A DNA stretch of 64,000 nucleotides from an uncultured Alphaproteobacteria bacterium (GTDB lineage: Bacteria; Pseudomonadota; Alphaproteobacteria; Rhodobacterales; Rhodobacteraceae), in assembly GCA_902596605.1 (NCBI GenBank), contig CACJUU010000001.1, positions 108,700 through 172,699 on the forward strand. The letters run 5' to 3'. Below, one piece after another: positions 26,699 to 34,084 of the stretch (position 1 is its first letter; every line of letters begins with the position of its first letter). A model generated the notes under the pieces. It saw only the letters and a list, made by a program, of their open reading frames with translations, made no database searches and had not been told where the DNA came from. The translations under genes were made by a program, and so were the position numbers.

Positions 26699-29491
26699 TT
26701 GGGATTATATGAAGCATATTTGCAAGAAATAATAGAGCGTGCAAAACAAGGGCTTGGTCCAAAGCCTATTGATCAAGGAAATCTATTAGAAGAAATTATA
26801 GATATAATTTTGAGGACGAGGTCTTCTAGTAGAGATGATGCAGTAAAGCATTTCATATACAATGTATTGCCCGGCACCACCAGCGCCGCTTCAGTCAAAG
26901 CAAAGTTTTTAAAGAGACTGATTCTAAAGGAGGATAGTGTCGAAGAAATTGATCAAAAACTTGCTTTTGACTTACTATCACACATGAAAGGTGGGCCATC
27001 TGTGGAAGTTCTTTTAGATCTAGCTTTTGATGAAGATACTAAAATTGCTGAACAAGCTGCTAGCGTGCTAAAAACGCAGGTTTTTCTTTATGAAGCGGAT
27101 ACAAACAGGCTTGAGGAAAAATATAATGCTGGCAATAAAATAGCTGAAGATATATTAGAAAGTTATTCTGTAGCGGAGTTTTTTACAAAGTTAAATGCAA
27201 TTCCAGAAAAGATAAAGGTCGTTACCTACGTTGCTGCAGAAGGCGACATTTCTACCGACCTACTGTCACCTGGTAATCAGGCGCATTCTCGTTCAGATAG
27301 AGAACTTCATGGACAGTGTTTTATATCTAAAAAGGCTCAGGATGAAATCTCTCAGCTTAAGGTAGCCCATCCCGACAAAAGTGTCATGCTTGTTGCTGAA
27401 AAGGGTACAATGGGGGTTGGATCATCTAGGATGTCTGGTGTAAATAATGTGGCGCTTTGGACAGGTAAGAAAGCTAGTCCTTACATTCCTTATGTAAACG
27501 TAGCTCCGATTGTTGCTGGAACAAATGGTATATCACCAATTTTTCTAACTACTGTTGGAGTGACAGGGGGTATTGGAATAGATTTGAAAAATTGGGTTAA
27601 AAAGAAAGATTCTGATGGAAATATTATTTTAAATAATGATGGTGAGCCTATTTTGGAGCAATTATATTCTGTCGAAACAGGAACAGAACTTACCATTAAT
27701 ACGAAAACAAAGAAGCTGTACAATAAAGAAGAAACTAAGGAATTAGTAGATCTAAGCTCATCATTCACCAGGCAAAAGGTAGAATTTATGAAAGCTGGAG
27801 GCTCTTATTCTATAGTCTTTGGGAAGAAGCTTCAGAATCTTGCTAGCCGTATTTTAAAAAAAGATCCTGTAAATGTCTTTGCTCCCCCTCGAGAAATCCA
27901 TTCAGAGGGACAAAGTCTAACAGCAGTTGAAAAAATATTTAATAAAAATGCTGTTGGTCTTACTAGCGATAGAAAACTCCTCGCGGGTTCCGATGTCCGA
28001 GTGAAAGTAAATATTGTTGGATCACAGGACACTACTGGTCTTATGACTGCACAAGAGTTAGAAGCAATGGCTGCTACTGTGATATCTCCATCACTTGATG
28101 GCGCATATCAGTCTGGATGCCATACAGCTTCTGTCTGGGACATAAAAGCCCAAAATAATATTCCTAGATTAATGCAATTTATGCATGACTTTGGCCTTAT
28201 AACTGCCCGGGATCCAAAGGGCGATTATCACTCGATGACAGATGTTATACACAAAGTGCTCAATGACCTCACAATCGATGACTGGGCTATAATTATTGGA
28301 GGCGACTCACATACTAGAATGTCAAAAGGTATTGCGTTTGGAGCAGATTCTGGCACCGTTGCGCTTGCTCTTGCCACTGGAGAAGCTACCATGCCAATTC
28401 CTGAGTCGGTGAAGGTTACCTTTAAAGGGGATTTGCACAACCATGTAGATTTCAGAGATGTTGTTCATTCTACTCAAGCGCAAATGTTAAAGCAATTTGG
28501 TGAAAATGTTTTTCAAGGAAGAGTTATAGAAGTGCATATTGGCACTTTAATGTCGGATCAAGCATTTACTTTTACTGATTGGACTGCTGAAATGAAAGCG
28601 AAAGCCGCCGTTTGTATTTCCAATGATGATATTTTGATCGACTCATTGAAGATATCAAAAAAACGAATAAAGAAGATGATTGAAAGAGGAATGGATAATA
28701 AAAGTCAAACTCTAAAAGGATTGGTAGATATGGCGTCTTCAAGAATAGAAGAGATAAAATCTGGGAGAAGACCAGCTCTAAAGCCAGATAATGACGCAAA
28801 TTATTTTGCAGAGGTTATAGTAGATTTGAATGAAATCAATGAGCCAATGATTGCAGACCCAGATGTTAGCAACATAGATGTTTCTAAGAGATATACCCAC
28901 GATACTATAAGACCAATATCTTATTATAGAGCCAAAAAATCTGTTGACCTTGGATTTGTTGGGTCGTGTATGGTTCATAAAGGAGATATGAAAATTGTTG
29001 CTCAAATGCTGCGTAATCTTGAAAAAAAATCAGGTAAAGTAAAGTTTAAAGCTCCTTTAGTGGTGGCAGCACCTACATACAACATAATAGATGAGCTTAA
29101 GGAAGAGGGAGATTGGGACATTCTACAAAAATATGCAGGATTCCAATTTGACGATAAAAAGCCGAAGCAAACAGCCAGAATTGAATATGAAAACATATTA
29201 TATCTAGAGAGACCAGGATGTAACCTGTGCATGGGAAACCAGGAAAAGGCTGAAAAGGGCGATACTGTTCTTGCAACATCGACACGTCTTTTCAAGGGTA
29301 GGGTAGTTGAAGACTCTACTGATAAAAAGGGGGAATCGCTACTAGCCTCAACCCCTGTAGTGGTACTTTCAGCTATATTAGGAAGAACGCCCACTTTGGA
29401 AGAATATAAAAGCTCCGTCAAAGGCATAGATCTCACTAAATTCAAACCTCCGTCAGAGAGGCCTTTAGATAAATTGTCAGTACATTTCTAA
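26699..29491 (+). CDS. acnB: Aconitate hydratase B
   Basis: AcnB interconverts citrate and isocitrate in the TCA cycle through a 4Fe-4S cluster. The 930-residue protein has the AcnB domain order: N-terminal HEAT-like domain (with GPSVEVLLDLA), swivel domain (GSSRMSGVNN), then the Fe-S core. Cluster ligands are C757 (GSCMVHKGD) and C841/C844 (GCNLCMGN). It is about 65 residues longer than E. coli AcnB, including extra sequence between C757 and C841. The start appears to be TTG at 26699, 5 bp after GGGGG; no in-frame ATG fits the N-terminus. It is monocistronic by spacing. Confidence 0.94.
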   Translation: MGLYEAYLQEIIERAKQGLGPKPIDQGNLLEEIIDIILRTRSSSRDDAVKHFIYNVLPGTTSAASVKAKFLKRLILKEDSVEEIDQKLAFDLLSHMKGGPSVEVLLDLAFDEDTKIAEQAASVLKTQVFLYEADTNRLEEKYNAGNKIAEDILESYSVAEFFTKLNAIPEKIKVVTYVAAEGDISTDLLSPGNQAHSRSDRELHGQCFISKKAQDEISQLKVAHPDKSVMLVAEKGTMGVGSSRMSGVNNVALWTGKKASPYIPYVNVAPIVAGTNGISPIFLTTVGVTGGIGIDLKNWVKKKDSDGNIILNNDGEPILEQLYSVETGTELTINTKTKKLYNKEETKELVDLSSSFTRQKVEFMKAGGSYSIVFGKKLQNLASRILKKDPVNVFAPPREIHSEGQSLTAVEKIFNKNAVGLTSDRKLLAGSDVRVKVNIVGSQDTTGLMTAQELEAMAATVISPSLDGAYQSGCHTASVWDIKAQNNIPRLMQFMHDFGLITARDPKGDYHSMTDVIHKVLNDLTIDDWAIIIGGDSHTRMSKGIAFGADSGTVALALATGEATMPIPESVKVTFKGDLHNHVDFRDVVHSTQAQMLKQFGENVFQGRVIEVHIGTLMSDQAFTFTDWTAEMKAKAAVCISNDDILIDSLKISKKRIKKMIERGMDNKSQTLKGLVDMASSRIEEIKSGRRPALKPDNDANYFAEVIVDLNEINEPMIADPDVSNIDVSKRYTHDTIRPISYYRAKKSVDLGFVGSCMVHKGDMKIVAQMLRNLEKKSGKVKFKAPLVVAAPTYNIIDELKEEGDWDILQKYAGFQFDDKKPKQTARIEYENILYLERPGCNLCMGNQEKAEKGDTVLATSTRLFKGRVVEDSTDKKGESLLASTPVVVLSAILGRTPTLEEYKSSVKGIDLTKFKPPSERPLDKLSVHF

Positions 29492-29576
29492 AATCTTATT
29501 TAGGCTGTAAACGTTCCAGCTGAAAATTAAACACCATAACGTACGTAAAATAGAGCTTATAGGTTTTGTAACAGTG

Positions 29577-30860
29577 CTATTTAGCCTCCCTATTATCGTA
29601 TATTTCTAAAATATGACCGATAAGTTTATAAGCCACCACCTTATTACGCTTTATATAATCCAAACCCCTTTTTATTTTTTCTTCTCTACGTTTGGCTACA
29701 GAGTATTTTATAACTTTTTTAGAGATGTCATACTTGTTTTCTACAATCTCAGATATCCCAATTGAAGACAATTTATCATATCCTGGTTCTAACATTTTAG
29801 GACCATGAATAACTATAGAACTTGCCTGCAAGGCCTCAAATGGATTTTTACCTTCCTTTATTTCTTTGAAATTTAGAGAGTTTCCGATAAACGAAATAAA
29901 CGCCATTTTGTACCATAATCCAAGCTCTCCAACTCGGTTTATAACTAAAATTTCTGTATCTTCTTTTGGTAGATCGCTGTAGTTGTTTCTTACTGTAACG
30001 GATTTAGAAAAGCGCATAGCTTTTTTTATTGTATTTTTACTTCGTTCTAGGGACCTTGGTATCATTATTAAAACTAAGTTTGGCAGATTGGACTTTGTTG
30101 TTTTATATGCCTCTAAAATTTCATTTTCCTCACTAACGTGTAACGATGCTGCAACAAAAATTAATTTGCCTTTAAACAATATTTTTAGTCTCTCTTCTAT
30201 TGCGCTCGTATCTGGAAATATCGTTCCAGCCAATTTTAATGGTCCATTGACTGTAATCTTGTCTTCATTTATGCCGAAATCAATAAAATGGGATTTTGAT
30301 GATTGATCTTGCAAGAAAATATGATCAAATTCTTTAAGTGGTTCTGAGAATAGTTTCCCCAAACGTCTTCTTGAAATTTTCTTTCTATCATTCATCCTTG
30401 CATTAATTAAGAGCAGCGGAATTTTTTTCTCTTTCACCTTTCTTGTTCTAAGCGGCCAAATATCGAGCTCGGAAAATAAAGCAATTTTTGGCTTCCAATA
30501 ATCTAGAAATCTATTTAATACATATTGGTTATCTACAGGAGCAAACTGATGAATGATGTTGGAATTTAGAGGGATATTTTCTAACGCTTCTTTAGATTGT
30601 AATGTAGAGCTAGTGATTAGAAGTGTATGATCCGAGAAAACTTGAGATAGCTCTTCTAGAAATAGCGTCAAGGACAGAGTTTCGCCTAAACCTAAAGCGT
30701 TTATCCAAATTAAATCTTTTTTTGGACGCTTTTCCATACAATATCCGAGCTTTTCTCTATACCTGAATTTGTGCTCTTTTCCTTTAAATCTTCTTATAGC
30801 CAAAACCACAACCCAAATAGGGTAATTAAAATAACAGAAAAACTTGTATAGAGTTAACAA
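29577..30860 (-). CDS. waaA: 3-deoxy-D-manno-octulosonic acid (Kdo) transferase
   Basis: WaaA transfers Kdo from CMP-Kdo to lipid A precursor, the first step of the LPS core. The 427-residue protein is a GT-B enzyme of family 30: an N-terminal membrane helix (YKFFCYFNYPIWVVVLAI), KLGYC, GLGETLSLTLFLEEL, a donor-side FVAASLHVSEENEIL and the acceptor-site EGKNPFEALQASSIVIHGP. It is more diverged than most but complete. The likely start is TTG at 30860, since no nearby ATG keeps the N-terminal helix. It converges on acnB. Confidence 0.82.
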   Translation of the reverse strand: MLTLYKFFCYFNYPIWVVVLAIRRFKGKEHKFRYREKLGYCMEKRPKKDLIWINALGLGETLSLTLFLEELSQVFSDHTLLITSSTLQSKEALENIPLNSNIIHQFAPVDNQYVLNRFLDYWKPKIALFSELDIWPLRTRKVKEKKIPLLLINARMNDRKKISRRRLGKLFSEPLKEFDHIFLQDQSSKSHFIDFGINEDKITVNGPLKLAGTIFPDTSAIEERLKILFKGKLIFVAASLHVSEENEILEAYKTTKSNLPNLVLIMIPRSLERSKNTIKKAMRFSKSVTVRNNYSDLPKEDTEILVINRVGELGLWYKMAFISFIGNSLNFKEIKEGKNPFEALQASSIVIHGPKMLEPGYDKLSSIGISEIVENKYDISKKVIKYSVAKRREEKIKRGLDYIKRNKVVAYKLIGHILEIYDNREAK

Positions 30861-31400
30861 TTTTTTATACCAAACTTCTAATTAGCGATGAAAGACATCG
30901 CTAGGTTTTTAGACAAATCCAGCCTAAGTGCACAAATCAGAATCACGTTTATATTTTAGTCAAACAAGGCTCAACCTAACCTTGTATTCTAATGATTTAT
31001 TTAAAGTTTTGAACAATTTGTTTATAAATAATAGAGCGAAGACGGAATAAATATTATTAAGGAAGTTATGCTGCCACTGGAGAAATCATGACTGGGACCT
31101 AATCTTGAGTTTGCGTTAGAAGATCTCTAAATACGTGTCGTGAGATAGATGTAAACTAGTAGGTATCATAATAGTAAAGTTATAAGAACTTTAATTTTTA
31201 AAAAATTTTAGAAATTGAAGTTTAATATTTTACTATTCTTATTTAAAATGAATTGGTAAGTAAAAGAATAAAACTATTTTATGAAAATAAATATGGGCAC
31301 CCAGATATAGAGTTAATTAATTTGATACCCGGGCTTCTCAATAAGAGACAGCGATACTAGACTTTTGTTTTAATTTCCATGGAAAGGGCATTGGACAAAA
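30861..31400. other. 540-bp gene-free AT-rich stretch
   Basis: No coding frame longer than a few dozen codons is supported here. A terminator-like hairpin lies at 30883-30910. The rest is low-complexity AT-rich DNA with no recognisable RNA gene. It marks the left edge of an atypical region carrying methyltransferases and a flagellin. Confidence 0.5.
30883..30910 (+). terminator. Terminator-like hairpin upstream of waaA
   Basis: TAGCGATG (30883-30890) and CATCGCTA (30896-30903) form a perfect 8-bp stem around AAAGA, followed by GGTTTTT. It reads as a rho-independent terminator on the plus strand, but the only gene to its left (waaA) is on the minus strand. It may end antisense transcription or be left from a lost gene. 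Confidence 0.5.
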
Positions 31401-32393
31401 TTGAAATCTTCCTATAACCTATCAAAAAATTTATTTCCTAAACACCTAATAAGTAAACATTGGGACATTTATCCCCCCGATTTTCAGAAGGATTTATTTA
31501 ATAAAGATAAAATAAAGAGCTTTAGAAGCAATGAACTGAGTTTTAAGTTAAATGACTCTTTAGAAAAAGCAGTGATCTCAAGAACAAAAAAAGTTCTAAA
31601 TCAATTGATTAGAATTACTGGCAAAATGTTTATTGAAAAAAATAAAGAAATACTCGTCGGCAATCCAAGAACAATTAAAATTTCTAATAAAGCTTATGAC
31701 TATCATGACTTATTTATCATTTACTTTTATCACACTCTATATCCATTCTTATCTGAAAAAAACAAAAATGCGCGTTTTTTTGTATGTGAGATAGGTGGGG
31801 GTTACGGAGCACTCGCTCACTGCATAAAAAAAAATTTTCCTGGTGCAGTTTATTTGCTATTTGACCTACCAGAACAAAACTATCTATCCAATTACTATTT
31901 AAGAAAATTGAGTCCAAATGCAAAAATTCTTAACCTTGACGCACTTCTAAAAATAAAAAACATTAAGTCTGTTGATGATCTTCAAATAGAAAAAATTGAT
32001 CTTGTAGGGTATGATTACGTCATATTGCCAGGATATCTGATAGAAAAAATACAAAATAGCTTCATAGATGTTTTTATTAATACGAGATCCTTCATGGAGA
32101 TGAATATTGAGACCATAAACTTTTATTTTTCACATATACATCGAGCAATAAATAAGAGTGGAGTATTGTATTGCGTCAATCGCTACATAAAGAAAACATC
32201 TGGTGATACTATAAAATTTAAAAACTTTCCATTAGACGAAAAATGGTCGTTTGAGATATCAAGAAAAAGTTTTTCTCAGCCACTTATACATGAAGCCTTA
32301 TTAAGACGAATTAATTTTAAGAATTATAAACTAAAAAAAGAATTGATGAGACTTAAACCATATGATGCTAATTTCTTTAAAAGCTTGATCTAA
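31401..32393 (+). CDS. Putative sugar O-methyltransferase (NanM-like)
   Basis: This 330-residue protein has a SAM-binding motif VCEIGGGYGALAHCI followed by FDLPEQNYLSNYYL, the layout of the family of putative sugar O-methyltransferases found in polysaccharide loci. The N-terminal third is lysine-rich and lacks a signal peptide. The frame starts with TTG at 31401; a stop lies 27 bp upstream and no ATG fits. Together with the next gene it may methylate a surface glycan or the glycans on the nearby flagellin; that is inference. Composition is very AT-rich. Confidence 0.65.
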   Translation: MKSSYNLSKNLFPKHLISKHWDIYPPDFQKDLFNKDKIKSFRSNELSFKLNDSLEKAVISRTKKVLNQLIRITGKMFIEKNKEILVGNPRTIKISNKAYDYHDLFIIYFYHTLYPFLSEKNKNARFFVCEIGGGYGALAHCIKKNFPGAVYLLFDLPEQNYLSNYYLRKLSPNAKILNLDALLKIKNIKSVDDLQIEKIDLVGYDYVILPGYLIEKIQNSFIDVFINTRSFMEMNIETINFYFSHIHRAINKSGVLYCVNRYIKKTSGDTIKFKNFPLDEKWSFEISRKSFSQPLIHEALLRRINFKNYKLKKELMRLKPYDANFFKSLI

Positions 32394-32564
32394 TTGAAAA
32401 ACTTAATAAAAACTAAAGGTGAGGAAATTATTGTTAATTAATATCCAGCTTTAATATACTAACTCTAATGGAAGACGGAAAAGAAAAAATCATCTACACT
32501 TTTTGAAAAAAAATTGTTATGTCTTTAAAGTAAAATCGTTGCTGATAACTATGGGATTAAAAGT

Positions 32565-33359
32565 TTGGACATTTCTAAATCAAAATACAATGTGACTTCT
32601 AGTTTCTTAAGCAAATTTTTTTATCGATTACGCTATGTAATCCTACCTTTTATTATTTCGCTTAAATATAGAATATTTCCGATAAAGGATAAAATAAGTC
32701 AGGTCAGACTAAAAACGAATGGAATTAAATTTTTAATGAAGTTGGATACCGATGGAAAGGGTCGATTTCCCGTTATTAATACTAAACTCCTACGCATACT
32801 GGGATCATACGAACCAGAAACTTCATCCGTTCTATTTTCTGAAATAAACAAAGGTGATACGGTAATTGAGATAGGTGCTGCATATGGTTATTTTACCGCT
32901 CAGATTAGTAAATTAGTTGGAAAAAGCGGTCGCGTTATATCCATTGAACCATCGAATGATATGAATACAGTATGTGCAGAAACTATAAAGCTAAATAATT
33001 TATATAATGTTGACTTAGTTAAAAAAGCATTCATTCCCTTTGGGCATAAAATTGATTTTTTTCACTCATATGAAACGATTGATTTAGAAAGTCTCATAAA
33101 AATCTATAATCTCGATTCTATAGATTTTATTTTTATTGATGTTGACTCCCCCAGTAAAAGTGGGGACGGTCTGAGACAAGAATTAGAATTATTGTCTAGC
33201 ATACTTCCAATCGTAAAAAAATTAGATAAGGGTCCAAAGATATTTTTAGAGTATGTTGAGCACGGAAAAGACTCCCAAAAGATTTTTGAACTATTATCAA
33301 ATTTTGGGTATGTCATCGAAGAGGTAACAAAGCGTCATTTTTTATGTGTTGCAAAATAA
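32565..33359 (+). CDS. FkbM family methyltransferase
   Basis: This is a 264-residue class I SAM methyltransferase of FkbM type. Motif I is VIEIGAAYGYFTAQI, motif II is RVISIEPSNDM, and the FIFIDVDS and FLEYVEHGKD segments fit the family. FkbM proteins O-methylate sugars and other small molecules. The start is probably TTG at 32565 with a poor ribosome-binding site; GTG ten codons later is an alternative. It lies 171 bp after the previous methyltransferase on the same strand. The target is unknown. Confidence 0.72.
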   Translation: MDISKSKYNVTSSFLSKFFYRLRYVILPFIISLKYRIFPIKDKISQVRLKTNGIKFLMKLDTDGKGRFPVINTKLLRILGSYEPETSSVLFSEINKGDTVIEIGAAYGYFTAQISKLVGKSGRVISIEPSNDMNTVCAETIKLNNLYNVDLVKKAFIPFGHKIDFFHSYETIDLESLIKIYNLDSIDFIFIDVDSPSKSGDGLRQELELLSSILPIVKKLDKGPKIFLEYVEHGKDSQKIFELLSNFGYVIEEVTKRHFLCVAK

Positions 33360-33489
33360 CATTTAAATTTTGGAATACGTAAGCGCTCACCATTGGAGTA
33401 TTTATCTTGACCTAGCTTTTTACTCGTTAGAGCCTTGAGATATAGAGCAAAAAAGAATTTAGATTGCGAGCTAAATGTTTCACCCTTTC

Positions 33490-33780
33490 CTAATAACAAC
33501 TAATTAACTCTCCCGCGTTATAACATTGATAAGTTGGGCGTCTTTGTTGGTTTTTGTTGCTTATACATGCTCGGTTCCATCCTCTATCCATTTGACTTTG
33601 GACACATTTTGACATTTTAGAGGTTCCTTTTTTTAGACCATAGATTTTGCATTTATTTATATAATAATCTGCCCTCACATCGTTGCAAGCAGTGCTATGC
33701 CAAGCCGGACTTACATATCGATTACCACAAGAGGATAAAATAGATAGAAAAATCACACAGAGTAAAAAATTTTTCACCAA
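33490..33780 (-). CDS. Small cysteine-rich lipoprotein of unknown function
   Basis: This is a 96-residue protein with a lipoprotein signal: charged MVKN, a hydrophobic stretch and lipobox LSSC with C18 as the lipidation site. The mature part has six more cysteines (in STACNDVR, NKCKIYG, SKCVQS, RACIS, YQCYN and ISCY), suggesting three disulfides. I do not recognise a family. The start is TTG at 33780 or the next-codon GTG at 33777; an AGGG element lies upstream. It could be a surface or periplasmic factor in this flagellin/methyltransferase region. Confidence 0.6.
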   Translation of the reverse strand: MVKNFLLCVIFLSILSSCGNRYVSPAWHSTACNDVRADYYINKCKIYGLKKGTSKMSKCVQSQMDRGWNRACISNKNQQRRPTYQCYNAGELISCY

Positions 33781-34084
33781 AGTATCACCCTACACTATTG
33801 ACTAATCTTAATTTTAGCACAGTGGTAATTAAAATCTTAAAATTGAGATAATCCACTTAAACTGTTTATCACCATTTTCCGGACTATCTTCTTTCGCTTT
33901 ATCGTATTTATCAACACGTTAACTTGTGCTTTGACCAAATGTCAAGGTCCAAGAAACTGTGAAGTAAGGACCTAGGCAAGTCGAAATGTTGGGTTGGGCA
34001 CTGACGGGTATGCCTGTATTATGCTATTTGTAAATGTGGGCGAAAAGTAATATCTACTTTTTTAAAAAGCAAGCCACTTAAAAC
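33781..34084. other. 304-bp gap between lipoprotein and flagellin genes
   Basis: No gene is supported here. Two inverted repeats are visible: TTGAC-N5-GTCAA at 33931-33945, and AGGTCC (33945-33950) with GGACCT (33968-33973). The first could be an operator for the lipoprotein gene, whose start lies 150 bp away on the minus strand. No convincing terminator follows the flagellin stop. Confidence 0.35.

Noticed and set aside
29002..29445. A 147-codon open frame on the minus strand opposite acnB.
   Set aside because: It is the antisense shadow of well-conserved acnB codons and resembles no protein.
31345..31355. GAGACAGCGAT resembling part of the tRNA-Ser 3' end (36989-36999), as a possible attachment-site repeat.
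   Set aside because: Only 10 of 11 bases match and the flanks do not; there is no integrase, so chance is likely.
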